Below are positions 18,344-28,974 of a stretch of DNA of 43,057 bases, one piece after another. This stretch comes from Chondrus crispus (Eukaryota; Rhodophyta; Florideophyceae; Gigartinales; Gigartinaceae): positions 151,476 to 194,532 of the forward strand of contig NW_005179065.1 in the NCBI RefSeq assembly GCF_000350225.1, in the 5' to 3' direction. Numbering within the stretch: position 1 is the stretch's first letter; each line of letters begins with the position of its first letter. Below the pieces are notes generated by a model. It had not been told where the DNA came from, did no database searches, and was given only the letters and a program-made list of their open reading frames with translations. Both the position numbers and the translations under genes were made by a program.

Positions 18344-20439
18344 CTGTCAGGGATATGCAATTGTCGCCATCGTGTTACAGTATTTTCTCTACAGTAGATT
18401 GTTCATTTCCTGCCATGGGTGCGCTCTTATTAATACAGCAGGCTGATCCAAGAGTACAAGCCTGATAGATACTTCGATAAAGATGGTTCAATAGTATCCA
18501 AAACATTTACGGTCGTCACCAGTGCCTAACACGATTGTATATATGTATTGAAGTTCTCGAATAGAAATTCTGTGCAATTCCAACTGTGTTCATCCGACTC
18601 AACATTCAAACTTCTTCAATCCGAGGAGCGTTCTCCGTAGGAACCAGTACCAAAAGAACGTTGGGACCAGAGTAGGGCGTCATGGTGTTTTCGTTGTCGA
18701 TGTGAAGAGTTCCGCAGGTTTTTATTCACATCCCAACAGTCTGAGTCCACACCCGCGGCCTCAATTTCTCGAATTAAAAGGCCGGAGCGTGCCTTGCGTT
18801 TGTTAAACATACGTATGAATGCAGAACTCAGCGATGTTCAAAGCATCGAGCCTCTTCATTCCTTGCATGGGTATGCTTTTGTGTAGGAGAGCGTGTTAGA
18901 CGGTATTGTTGAGAAGGGGCTAACAACAATTTGCCCATCTCCCCAAAAGGTGCCCACCGTCCAGTTTATTACAGTTCTATACCTATGGCCCCAAAGCTCT
19001 AGGACAAGGAACCCACTACTGTACATCAGCATTAACCTGATATATTCGCTCTTGCTTAGAATTGCGAAGAACTCATTAAGACACGTTACAAGGTACTGTC
19101 GTGCCTTTGCTCAACTTGGATTATCATAGACTCTATGCGGGTTTTGTGTAACGTAGCTATGTGAATCCAACTCATCTTCTTGCGATTTTACCTCGAGAGA
19201 GCGCAGGGATAAGATGTTGGCAAGCGTAGGCTATATCCGTCACAGCAAAGCTCAATTCATGTATGGCAAAATTGGCAACCAACCGCCAGTAACATTTTAT
19301 CCAGTGACACAAAACCTGTGGCACAGCTCGCATGTTACGGCATATGTACATTTTGCGATTCATTTCATTGCATCCGGTGTGGCGCTGAAAGTCTTAAGTA
19401 GGCATACAAGACGCGGCCGAAGAGTTGACGCACCGAATTGCTTTTCCACCGTAGAGTGATCTCCCGAAAAGCGAAGAATAAAGAGGACGCGCGGTCAGCA
19501 ATCTCCACGAAGATGGAAATTGATAGGAGCATCGCGGGAGACATTCCAAAAAAGGTCATCTGATACGAAAATTATGACCCCTGCGATAGAGAAAAACATG
19601 TTATACCCTCTAACGGGAATGGTAAGATTAAACTCAGGATCCATAAGAATAGGTCGCACGAATTGCAGTCTTTGGGCTCCTTTGCGTCTCGAGACAAGAT
19701 ACGGGCCACTTTCTCCATATCCGCTTGTGGTGGAGAGCACTCCCACGAGGGACGGTGCGCGGGGTCGGGCAGACGGCACCTTGCTCTTCTTCTTCTTCTC
19801 CCTCCTAACCTGTGAGAACTGAGACCACTTCTCGGTTAAATATTACAGTCCACAGTGCAAGTCATACTACTTTGACGGGCTCCAAATTGTGGTGAAATCC
19901 TACTTTTAGCAGGAAGATACTTCCATTAGGGTCCCGTGGTGTCCTGAAGGCTGGATGCTCCACATCAACAAGTCAAGGACAGATTGCGATGTCATGTTAC
20001 ACACGAACAAGAGTGAAGTCTTTCCTCATGTTGGGAATCCTTCTCAAGCGTCCGATCAAAATGACAAAAAATCATTTACAACAGCACGCTTCTGGAAAAG
20101 AGTGGCAAACATTTCATATAAATTTGCAATTATTGGAATGGTCACAGCCCTGACTCATAATATCCATGCTTCTGTCGACCATGCAACTCATACTGTAAGC
20201 ACTAGCTTCGCAGAGCTGAACCAAGATCGCTCAGCATGAACGCATAGTTGCTCAAGATCTACAGAGACGTCTTTTCATTTGAGCAGGGCTCGGGAGGTAG
20301 GCAAGGTGCGACTTGAAGCTCTCATTGTCATCGCGCAGAACGTCAAGAACGGGCCCCCAGTCCTTTGCGAAGGCTCCCACGTTGCTTGGGTTGTTGTCTC
20401 ATGCGCGCCGAATTTCATATTCCTTGATAATCGTCCGCC
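18344..20439. other. Long intergenic region, no supported gene
   Basis: About 2.1 kb with many stops in all frames. The best candidates are weak: a minus-strand frame at 19495-19779 with a possible membrane segment (MFFSIAGVIIFVSDDLFW) preceded on that strand by an acceptor-like TTCTCACAG and a Lys-rich run, and a plus-strand ATG frame at 19955-20239 with one hydrophobic stretch. Neither has a recognisable domain. I see no RNA gene. Confidence 0.5.
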
Positions 20440-22032
20440 ATGGATTTCCTAGGGGAGCAATGGGAGTGGTCTTGGACTAGTCACGGTCAGAAGAAGCACC
20501 TTGGTCGCGTTTTCCACAGGAAAATACAAGCCCGCCGACTTTCCGACGACCTTGTCCGCACGTATAAGATTGGGGACACCGTAGTGATGAAGGGTGAAAA
20601 TGACGACACATGGACTGCGCAGATAGTTGAACTATTTGAAGCCACCGAAGACGACGAAGAACTCCGAGAGGTACTCCAAATGGACTTGCGCAAGATCAAT
20701 AATGTCCAGGGCTACGAACTCATGCGCGTAACTCTGCGTTGGTTTTACAACTCCTCTGATATGAACAAGCATACTCTCAGAAGCAGTAGTTGTCCAAACC
20801 ATATCAAGCACGAAATTTACTTTTCCGATCATGTCGAGAAGGAAGGCTACAATGACATCACCGTCATTGAGGGGAAAGCCTGGCTAGTATCTTCAAAGCT
20901 GGAAAGGGAGGAATTCTTGCAAAATCCACCGGAAGGATATGAGCGGGATATGGACCAAGTCCGCATTGTGCGATGTTTTGTTAATAGTTTGTCACCAGAT
21001 CTTGCAGTCCGAGAGTTAGACACGGGAGAGTTGGCTCATCTTCTCAAGAACCCCACAGACGAAAAAGACTTGTTCGAGACCTCCCGCCAGCGCATGCGAA
21101 GACTTATCCATTCAGACGGCTCAATCATTCGGCCTCCCTCAAAGGGAACGGGAGCGAAGCCACCGAGACGAAAGCGAAGTCGAAGTATACGGAAGCCTAT
21201 TGAGATTGAGGATGACGAATTTGATCCCAAGGAAAAGAAGGATGCAACAGACGCACAAGAGCCAGCCAGGGCAAATAAGATGCCTGGGAAGTCTGGAGAA
21301 AACACAGATCAAGAGCGACGACGCAAGAAACAGGTCATCGATATTGAGGACGACGATAGCGACGGCAAGGTTGAGCCTAGTGTTGACCCCGCACGACTGC
21401 ATTCACTTCAACAGGCAAATGAAGAAGTGCTAGACCTTGTAGCCTCGCTAAACCAGAATGCTTTGTCTGGAACAGAGCTGGCTGGTGTTCAGCGAGATTC
21501 TCAGGTTGATGGAGCAAGCAAAGGTGAAAAAAGGTTTGCAAGGCGACCGGCATCGGACGAGGCAGGGAAGATACAAAGGGCGCCAAAGCGAAACAGAACT
21601 GATGATAAGGAAGTTCTGATGATCAGCGGAAAGAAAGCGAAAGTAAGTAGCATTGGAAAGACGAGCGCAAAGGCTGGTGCGAGCAGCCGAAGAGCAGGCG
21701 GCGAAAAGCAAGTTACCGCTGGCGACGATATCGACTGGTGGGAGGAAACCCAAAAGGCACTGCAAAGATTAGAAAAGGAGTTCAATAGTATGCCGTCAGC
21801 CTCTCAAGAGCTGTTCCGCAACCATGCAGAAATTGCGTTTGATTTGGCTGTGGCTAAGGTAACGGAGCGTGGACTGTTTGGAAAACTAGACACAAAAAAC
21901 GAGCAGCTCTCCGCAATCAGCAGGGAGATACTTAATGACTTGAAAAAGGTTATGGTAGAGGAAGCACGTGGCGGAGTAGGCGGACTCAGGGAGTTGGGTG
22001 ATGGGACGGTAGTATTGGACCCTTCCGATTGA
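20440..22032 (+). CDS. BAH-domain chromatin protein, 530 residues
   Basis: Bromo-adjacent homology domains mediate protein or histone contacts in chromatin regulators. The N-terminal third matches the fold's pattern: KIGDTVVMKGENDDTWTAQI (about 44-63), VTLRWFYNSSDM, HEIYFSDHVEKEGYNDITVI and KAWLVSS (to about 155). The rest is polar and charged: a basic, NLS-like PPRRKRSRSIRK near 245, and two acidic hydrophobic motifs of similar form (IEIEDDEFD and VIDIEDDDSD) that resemble SUMO-interaction motifs. It ends with a predicted helical region. There is no AAA, bromodomain or methyltransferase domain, so it is not ORC1 or DNMT1. The start ATG follows CCGCC and is the first in frame. Intronless. Confidence 0.85.
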   Translation: MDFLGEQWEWSWTSHGQKKHLGRVFHRKIQARRLSDDLVRTYKIGDTVVMKGENDDTWTAQIVELFEATEDDEELREVLQMDLRKINNVQGYELMRVTLRWFYNSSDMNKHTLRSSSCPNHIKHEIYFSDHVEKEGYNDITVIEGKAWLVSSKLEREEFLQNPPEGYERDMDQVRIVRCFVNSLSPDLAVRELDTGELAHLLKNPTDEKDLFETSRQRMRRLIHSDGSIIRPPSKGTGAKPPRRKRSRSIRKPIEIEDDEFDPKEKKDATDAQEPARANKMPGKSGENTDQERRRKKQVIDIEDDDSDGKVEPSVDPARLHSLQQANEEVLDLVASLNQNALSGTELAGVQRDSQVDGASKGEKRFARRPASDEAGKIQRAPKRNRTDDKEVLMISGKKAKVSSIGKTSAKAGASSRRAGGEKQVTAGDDIDWWEETQKALQRLEKEFNSMPSASQELFRNHAEIAFDLAVAKVTERGLFGKLDTKNEQLSAISREILNDLKKVMVEEARGGVGGLRELGDGTVVLDPSD

Positions 22033-22789
22033 TAGATCAACAGATTGTGCACTTGAGGACCGAATCGTGGTGGTGAGGGTATCGTACCCCTCTAACTACT
22101 GTACTGGGTATCGAAGGGATCAGAGTCACTACTGTGGACGATGTTGATATCATAAGCACTGGATACTAGAAAGCTTCCAGCTTTGAGACTTTTACTGAGC
22201 AGTGGGCGTTTTGGGGTACGGGCGCAGCAAGAAACTAATTACGACTCCGACCTTTTACATAATATTGCGATATGATTAAGACGACTGAGTGAGCAAGCCT
22301 CTGCTACAAATACGCGCATTGTGGGAAATTCAGCTAGAGGTAAGACCAAATCGCGCAGGATTACGTGAATATGGCAGAATCAGCACTTAACAATACAGTA
22401 GACCAAAGCGTCACCTCGGCATCACCTCTACCTTTTTTTTTGTTTCTCGACAAAGAAAGTTTTAGGTGTAGTTGGTTTCTGAAGTCTAGGCGATTATGGG
22501 GCTTGTAGATTACAGCAGATCGTAACGGTGCCCAGGACTCGCACGGAAGGAGAAAGATGCAACGGTGGAGGGGTTTCATGTCCGGGGAGTGGGGTCGTGT
22601 ATTACCATACCCTTCTCATTGGCTTATTCTGGGACAGAGCTCAAATTGGGACACTCCTTTTCTCATAGATGCTCGCAGAAGGGAGCATGTCTCCGCCTTC
22701 CCAACTACACTTGCCCCATCTGCACCCTTCCCCCATTCGAACATCCTTTCGCGCGCGCCCATAACCAACTTTCCTCACTTTCCGTCACC
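22033..22789. other. Intergenic region
   Basis: About 750 bp with stops in every frame and no recognised motif, apart from a poly-T run (about 22433-22441) and a C-rich leader-like stretch from about 22700 to 22790 that ends in CACCATGCC. A nine-codon frame follows that ATG, with a GTAAGC donor-like site inside it, suggesting the 5' end of a gene now lost. Confidence 0.4.
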
Positions 22790-22840
22790 ATGCCTCCAAC
22801 AATGCGTACACAAACGTAAGCGCATCGGCGGCGGCAAGAA

Positions 22841-23550
22841 ATGCGCAAAGTCAAACGCACGCGCCGCAAAAAAGCAGTGGAACTTGTGTGGCACATCTAT
22901 TCTGTTCGTGCTGTTGCCGCAATGTCAGGGTTATCCCGAGGGACTGCATTTTGCGTCACAAAATGGCATAATACATCAAACGCGGTGACGCCTGCGCAAC
23001 TGCTGGGAATTTATGCGGACGTCAAGATGGTTCACAGGAGTGGAACGCGCGGGACGAGAAAGTGTGTTAGGTAGTGATACTGCAAACTAAGACAATATTC
23101 GACTCCCAGCGAACCACGAGCACCACTTCACATTTTCGCTTGAAGATGACGCTCCTCGTGACGACATCCCCATTTCTAAATGGCCAACGGCTAAAGGAAC
23201 CCGTAAGCCGGTGCAAGAAACCCGGCCGCACACGTCCCTCAAAAGAACGGCAGCTTCTGCTTTGCGCTAGTAGACACTTGTCTAGACGACACGTGACGTG
23301 ACCTCATATGAGGTCACTTTTCAACTTATTTTTTCTCACCTTCTGCTTGCTCAACAAGAAGGAAAAAGATACTATCGCCACCGCTGTTGACTTCTGCGTT
23401 GCGGAAGGATGGAGTTTAGTGAGATCTGCACGTCTTTTCCAGCCATTTTTTGAATGTCTAAAACAGAATCCTTTTCGAGCAACCTCAACGCGTTGTGTGT
23501 TGATATCTTCGAAACCAAAACGCCTGTTTAAAATGTCAACCGATTATTGA
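22841..23550 (+). pseudogene. Decayed helix-turn-helix ORF pieces, probably from a transposon
   Basis: The first frame (22841-23074) reads MRKVKRTRRKKAVELVWHIY, then SVRAVAAMSGLSRGTAF, the shape of a DNA-binding helix-turn-helix with a basic arm. After many stops a second frame (about 23350-23440) reads KKEKDTIATAVDFCVAEGWS followed by LVRSARLFQ, again HTH-like. Two HTH modules in tandem occur at the N-terminus of pogo/jerky-type transposases, but no catalytic domain follows in any frame. The transposon-style inverted repeat at 23280 lies between the two pieces. Assignment to a family is not secure. Confidence 0.3.
23280..23317 (+). repeat. Left terminal inverted repeat with hairpin
   Basis: GTCTAGACGACA, 6 nt, then a perfect 20-bp palindrome at 23298-23317 (GTGACCTCATATGAGGTCAC). 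The arrangement mirrors 27662-27701. Confidence 0.7.
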
Positions 23551-23859
23551 AACTTGATTAGATTCGTAGTCTTTCTGTGTATTCACAATTGCTACCCCAA
23601 TGTTTTACAAGATGTTATTGCCGAGAGCAAGTACTAGGGTAACTACGTACAGTACCTCAAGTATTGCAGTTGCGTGAAAGCACTTTGAGTTTGGGGAATA
23701 TCAGTAGAAAAGTAAACTAAGTGTGCAAATAATACAGCAACGCAGATTATAGCATAAGTTGTGCATCATATCTTCAATTGCGAGTCCACTTTCAAAAACG
23801 GGAAAGCCCGCCTTTTTGTGAGATATGCCTTGCAGTTTCAGTCTACTCCAACTAAACAC

Positions 23860-23866
23860 TATAAAA
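23860..23866 (+). promoter_or_regulatory. TATA box of transposase copy A
   Basis: TATAAAA lies 83 bp upstream of the ATG at 23949, giving a short leader. A similar box precedes copy B on the other strand. Confidence 0.55.
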
Positions 23867-23948
23867 TGGAACAACTGCGCAGTTGATATAGAAAAACCAC
23901 TTCTTGCAGCTGCTCCTCATTTCTCCCACTCTTTTTACAATTTCAAAA

Positions 23949-25256
23949 ATGAATCCCTCCCGCGCTGTTCAGGCTCTTTCGGACATCACCAACCGACACG
24001 TCAATGAAATCGTCGATCACATTGATGACGACGTGGTCGCCAGCGATGATGAGAACGACTCCAATTGTCCGATTTATGACACGTTTCACAATGACGGAGG
24101 TTCTCAATCTATTAAGGCGATGTGTAATTTTGATTCTTCTCAATTCTTCGAACTGTGGCTTATGATTGAGGACTACGTGTCAAAGAATTAGAATGTTGGC
24201 AGAGGTAAAAGAACACAGTACAAGGCCCAGGATGTTCTCTTTATGACACTTACTGTACTCAAGCATGGTCAGCAGTGGAACTTTACAGCTCGTCTATTTT
24301 CCGTTAAATGTTCTACTTTCGAACGTTTAATAACTGGATTTCTACGTATGATATCAGAATACATGTATGATATATGTGTGGCACGCGTCGAGGAAAAATG
24401 GACAATGGCCAAGTGTCGTCTGGAGGACCGGGTATTTTCGAATTTTGAATACGCGAGATATGCTGTCGACGTCACTTTTCAGCAGAGCAATCGTCCAAGT
24501 GGAAATATATCAGAAGGGAAGCGATACTTCTCCGGTAAGCATAAGCTGTATGGGTACAAAGTGGAAGTTTCAGTACTGCCTACTGGGCTTGCTATTGGGT
24601 GCACAGAGCACTATCCGGGCGCCGTGTCGGATCTGGAGATATTTCGTCGTAATAGACCCTTTCATGAGGAGGCATCTAAAAAAGGGGTACGTGATTTGCG
24701 GTTTACGGATGAGGGACGATTGAGCGAATTTATGGATGACTACTGGGCCATACTGGCGGACAAGGGATATCAAGGTGCAGCCGAAGATCTACGTGTGGTG
24801 CACCCGGGGCGCAACCCGGCACGTTCAACGCTGTGATTGGACGACGTGGACTACAATCGCCAAGTATCTTCTGATCGTGTCATAGTAGAAAACTACTTTG
24901 GGAGAATGTGCAGTTTATGGACTGTACTTTCTCATAAGTGGCGCTGGGGAGAGGGATTGTACGAGCACGTGTTCAAAGCGTGCCTGGGGTTGACCAATGT
25001 GAGTGTCAGGGCCCGCCCTCTCCGCTTCGAGGACGGGCAGCACCGCACTGGTGTACGTAATCGCCTACGGGCCATATCCACTAGTCAGATGCGAAAGAGG
25101 CGCCGTGTACACGTTGAAAACACAGAAAACCGCCGCGTTCGCATGTCTAGTGGCACGCGTCGTGCACTGTTTGATGACAGTGACACGGAGTGGGGAGGTG
25201 TTACGTGCGCATCTCCTTCCATTTACGTGGTTTGTTTTAGAGTACTGTACGGGTAA
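23949..25256 (+). pseudogene. PIF/Harbinger-like transposase, copy A, two in-frame stops
   Basis: The single frame starts MNPSRAVQALSDITNRHVNE. It is interrupted by TAG at 24189-24191 (where copy B has Trp) and by TGA at 24834-24836, without any frameshift. The DDE catalytic set of the DDE_Tnp_4 family is complete: AVDVTFQQSNRPSG (first Asp), HYPGAVSDLEIF (conserved Asp), ADKGYQGAAED (second catalytic Asp) and VENYFGRMCSLW (Glu). KRYFSGKHKLYGYK between them is typical. The C-terminal tail is Arg-rich (MRKRRRVHVENTENRR). It is homologous to the minus-strand copy at 25583-26879 but clearly divergent, so they are not a recent duplication. Confidence 0.85.
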
Positions 25257-25582
25257 TGCATTGTGTTCTCTTTGATTTTAATCAGTAAATGCGGTGAAGG
25301 TGCTGTACTGTGCATTTCCTAGTGAATTACGATTTTACTGTGTAGATATGAATTTGGTGCGCGCGAACTGGTTTTCTAATAGAGCTCGAATTCAGTAGCT
25401 TAGTAAATGTGAAAACACTAAGCAGTGTGCAGAGAACGGCGTTTGTAGGTGAAAGACTTTATTTTTTGCAATTGACGCAATCGTTGCGCAAACAGGAGCA
25501 AATTGCGCAAAAGAGCAAGCATAAAGAAAGAACAACGAGTTTGAGCACTGACACAGTAAGCAGTGGCGTACTTCGAAGCATA
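25257..25582. other. Spacer between the two convergent transposases
   Basis: About 325 bp holding the 3' ends of both pseudogenes. I found no inverted repeat, hairpin or target duplication here that would mark the border between two separate elements. AT-rich, no coding motif. Confidence 0.4.
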
Positions 25583-26879
25583 CTAAGTGTTAAGTATGTC
25601 CAGCATCGCCCCCGCGCCCATCTCTTCACCTCTTCCATCCGCACCCAGCGCCGAGGACATGCGTGCAGCACGTTTCGCGCGGTAGAGCTTCTGCGCAGCT
25701 TTACGCTTTTCAGCTTTTTTGACGATCTCAGTCAGTCGCCGTTTGTACTGCTTGGCGTGTAGACCGTCGACATCCCTCAATGGGTGCCATTTGGCATGCA
25801 AATTTGTCAACGCAACGCACAATTTGAAAACGTGGTCGTAATGCTTCTCATCCCACCTCCATCTATTGGCCATTACAGCCTATAGCGTACAGAGCCGCCC
25901 GAAGTAGTTCTCTACAATAATGCGGTCAGAACTAATGTTTCGGTTTGTCCGCTGCTCTTCCGAAGTGAGCATTCCTCCCTTTGGCTTTTTCTTCGGACTT
26001 ATTGCCCTAATGACATCTGCTGCGCCCTGATAACCTTTGTCCATCAAAACAGCCCAAAGCCCCTCATATTCCTCCGCCAACGGACCAACATCTGGAAAGT
26101 TTTCCATTTCCTCTCGGGTTTTTGCCAGTGCTGAACCACTGCCACTGGACGTTGTCCCTGAAGATTGTTAAGTCTGAAACAGAGCCTGGCTGATGTGGCG
26201 TTGCTCCAATTGCGATGCCGTTTGGCAATACCGATACCTCGGACTTGTACCCATACATTTTGTGCTTGTTACTGAAGTAGGTTTTGCTCTCTTCGTGATT
26301 TCCGGATGGCCTGTTGCATGCCTGGAAGGTGACATCCGTAGCATACAGTGCAAACTTGTAGTGCTTGAAGGTCTTCTTCTCATACAGAAGACGTTGCATG
26401 GTGTAACGCTTCTCATACTTGATCACCGCCAGATCATACAGTACATCCACAATCCTCTCGACAAACCCTAGAATCATGCGCTCAAATGTTGGGCCTTTGA
26501 CGCCGAACATCTTTCCATTAAGGTCCCAATTTCCACTGTGCTTCAGCGTGGAAAGTAACATAAAGAACACGTCTTTCGGTTGATGCTGGCATTTTCGACC
26601 CCGACCGCAATTCCAGTCCGTAGTGATTGCATCCTTGAGAATGTTCCAGATTGCGTTGAACTCTAGAAGAGAAAAGTTTGTCATTTCAAGAACAGCGCCG
26701 GCTCCCCCAGACGCAATGAAGGCGTCCATGACTGGCGGGTCTGAATCTTCGACATCGGAGTCAGTGTCAGTGGCTTGACTGTCTTGGAGAAATACAGCGA
26801 GATTTTCCTCACGCTCCGCCCGTTTCTCGGCGAGTATCTTCAGAACATTTCCAGCCTTCGTGGGGGTGACGTATTCCAT
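25583..26879 (-). pseudogene. PIF/Harbinger-like transposase, copy B, one frameshift and one stop
   Basis: The ATG at 26879 (context CCACCATGG) starts MEYVTPTKAGNVLKILAEKR. The frame runs to the segment SVSDLTIFRDN, then shifts near 26145 and continues as LAKTREEMENFPDVG and MDKGYQGAADVIR to VENYFGRLCTL. A TAG at 25889-25887 follows, where copy A has Trp (SLWTV); then ANRWRWDEKHYDHVF continues in the same frame. DDE residues sit in ATDVTFQACNRP, MDKGYQG and VENYFGR. The C-terminus is Lys/Arg-rich. Both lesions are simple, so inactivation is fairly recent. Confidence 0.85.
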
Positions 26880-26884
26880 GGTGG

Positions 26885-27100
26885 TTGACGGCAGTTGAGA
26901 GCGGATCAGGGCCGGTGAGAGCGGATCAGGGCGGGTGAGGACGGGTGGGGTGTGGGTGAGGGTGGATGAGGGCGGGTACGTGCGAGTGCGGGCGCGGGTC
27001 AGGGCGGTTCAGGGCGGGTGTAGGCGGGTCTGGGTGTGTAAGGGCGCCGGTTGGGCGTGCGTGGGGGCTGGTGGGATGAGTGAGGGCGGGTGAGGATGTG
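26885..27100. repeat. G-rich minisatellite-like tract upstream of copy B
   Basis: The plus strand is dominated by variants of GGGCGGGTGAG; a 20-bp unit (GAGAGCGGATCAGGGCGGGT) occurs twice in a row near 26897-26936. On the minus strand this would be a C-rich transcribed leader of transposase copy B. Several runs of three or more G are close enough to allow G-quadruplex formation. Confidence 0.7.
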
Positions 27101-27127
27101 CGGTGACAAGAAGTTGCGTCCTGCTCG

Positions 27128-27136
27128 CTTTATATA
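27128..27136 (-). promoter_or_regulatory. TATA box of transposase copy B
   Basis: TATATAAAG on the minus strand, about 250 bp upstream of the copy B start codon, in the right orientation for it. Confidence 0.55.
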
Positions 27137-27661
27137 GGCTCGCGGGCGCCTGAACAGTTCGTAGTTAGGGACAGAGTCCGTTTTGTTCCTGACAGTGTAG
27201 AGTGTTTGAGTTGCAACTCTTTTGGCGGCAAGAGCGGCATACGTGGTCTTTGCATGATGACTGTGTCGTTTCTGTAAAGAGTTGATCTTAGGGGGCTTTG
27301 GTTGTGTATTTACCCAATGATAATGTCCATATAAATTGTACATTTGCTTTATGCAAAAACACAGTGTTTACCACAAAGATGCCGCTTTCGCATATGTGAC
27401 GATCTTCTGCGCAACGTCTGAGTCGATTGGTATGCTACCCTACTGTTGTACCAATCGACGTGTCCTCTAATATACAGAGCGATAACTGCACTAAAGGTCT
27501 AATGTACGTGCGCATCTACTGACAGATAGTATTATTTTTATTTGTTTTTGCGCATTTCATCGTCACTCGCGGTTTGGCTCTACTGTACGTTAAAGAAATG
27601 ATGTCCAAACTGACTTTGTAAAGTTTCGATTTTATGTATATATTTTTGCAAAAAAGAAGCA

Positions 27662-27701
27662 GGCCTCATACAGTATGAGGCCAATCGCCTGTCGTCTAGA
27701 C
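27662..27701 (-). repeat. Right terminal inverted repeat with hairpin
   Basis: A hairpin (GGCCTCATA, loop CAG, TATGAGGCC; 27662-27682), 7 nt, then TGTCGTCTAGAC (27690-27701), the exact reverse complement of 23280-23291. Confidence 0.7.
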
Positions 27702-28059
27702 ACGAGCTAGGGTTCCGTCATGATTGCTAACGTGCGTGATATGTACAGCATATTTGCCAGTGTCCCACTTTGACCACGACACATCTGTGAGAGGAGTCGT
27801 GGTTGCCAAATAAAGGCAATTTTCTTCGAATGCGCACTGCAATGGCATATTTATCATAAGTTCATGTTGGTCCCAATATGTTTTTGGCCTCGATGGCACC
27901 ATGCATACGGCATGCAGCGCTATTGTATAGAAAAGGTACCTTTCCATGTGACTGTATCTGGCAGTGCTTCAGATCAAAGGCCTTCAGGACATCATATCCG
28001 CTAAGGGCCTTTTGCTCTCTCCCATTGCACCGTACGATAGTTGCGTCAACTCTAAACAT
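27696..28059 (-). pseudogene. Unknown ORF fragments, one frameshift
   Basis: The frame from the ATG at 28059 (MFRVDATIVRCNGREQKALS) reads plausibly to about 27945. A second frame then continues (MERYLFYTIALHAVCMVPSR, SWSKWDTGKYAVHITHVSNH) to 27696. No domain recognised. It overlaps the edge of the right inverted repeat and may be a remnant of a neighbouring element. Confidence 0.25.
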
Positions 28060-28974
28060 CTTTTAGAAAGAGGGAAAGGATGTGAATTTGGCAAGCACAG
28101 AAACGCAGGTTGAAGCTCTTGTGTTCCTGAGAGGGTGAAGGCGCCGATGATGTCACCCTAAGGTTACTGTACCAAGGGTAGCCGCCATATGTACAGTACA
28201 GCGTCATGAAAGCCTTTCTGAGGATGCATCACACAGGGTACATGGTTTAATTCACTACACGTGTCATACGATGAGGGCCGTTGTTCTGCGATCTCATAAT
28301 AACTGCCACCCGAAAACTTTCACCGACAACTTGCTGCTAGAGTGGCAATCAGGAGAATACGCATTGTGCCTGGACTACCACACTGCAACTTTGGACCTGA
28401 TTACCGTGAAATTGCGTCCGCATTTCAAGGCCAATGGCTCTGATTTTTCTGGAGCATTGATTATTTTTTCACATCCGAATAATTGTACCTCTGAGTGGCC
28501 ACTGCAATCAGCCAAGCCAGCCTTGCTGTTTCCGACATTCGCAGGTGGAACTTGCGCATTCCACCACTGTAATGTTAGTCGTTCTAAACTAGTCAACTTA
28601 CCTTTTGGGAAACGGATTTTCCCATTTGAACCAGACTTTCATCCAAAATGACAAAAACCGGGTGCGGAAATATTGAAAATGTTTTCTCAGTCTTCTTTAA
28701 TCTTAAGATTCGTAACAAATTTGCCTTGGGTGGTAGCGCAGCATCGCTCAAAAATTTGTAATTACGCTCATCATCCCTTTACGTGGCGTGGCGGTGCAAT
28801 TATTGACTCAGCACTTTGCGTTTGATCTTGGTCTGCCCTGGGCCAGACCAGGATCAAACAAAATGATGGGGCCATCGACAAACCGTACAGGGGGCAAATG
28901 AAGGGGCATGGCGATACGAATAATGCGATCAACACCTTGGCGACCCCTCTGCTTTGGAGAACGCCAAACCTGGA
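28060..28974. other. Intergenic region with one strong hairpin
   Basis: No supported gene in about 900 bp; a 126-codon frame at 28271-28651 has no coding signs. Arms 28821-28835 and 28844-28858 (TTTGATCTTGGTCTG and its complement with one mismatch) form a hairpin with an 8-nt loop. Confidence 0.5.

Larger units (their letters stand above)
23280..27701. mobile_element. PIF/Harbinger-like DNA transposon region with two convergent transposases
   Basis: The interval is bounded by inverted repeats GTCTAGACGACA (23280-23291) and its exact reverse complement (27690-27701). Each is followed, 6 to 7 nt further in, by a hairpin of similar sequence (CCTCAT...ATGAGG). Inside are two divergent DDE_Tnp_4-type transposase pseudogenes, one per strand, tail to tail. 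Either one composite element used both ends, or two related elements inserted side by side. A target duplication is not evident. Confidence 0.55.

Noticed and set aside
18616..18810. 64-codon minus-strand ATG frame
   Set aside because: Short, without family resemblance or supporting signals.
2559..25889. Reassignment or read-through of TAG, since three TAG codons fall at conserved aromatic positions
   Set aside because: TAG ends the gag frames of both LTR elements, and the affected copies also carry TGA stops or frameshifts. Ordinary decay is simpler.
28271..28651. 126-codon plus-strand ORF
   Set aside because: No domain, no leader or TATA signal, and composition like the surrounding noncoding DNA.
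28821..28858. Hairpin as a microRNA precursor or terminator
   Set aside because: A 15-bp stem with an 8-nt loop is too short for a miRNA precursor, and intrinsic terminators of this sort are bacterial. It may be a MITE remnant, but no partner was found.
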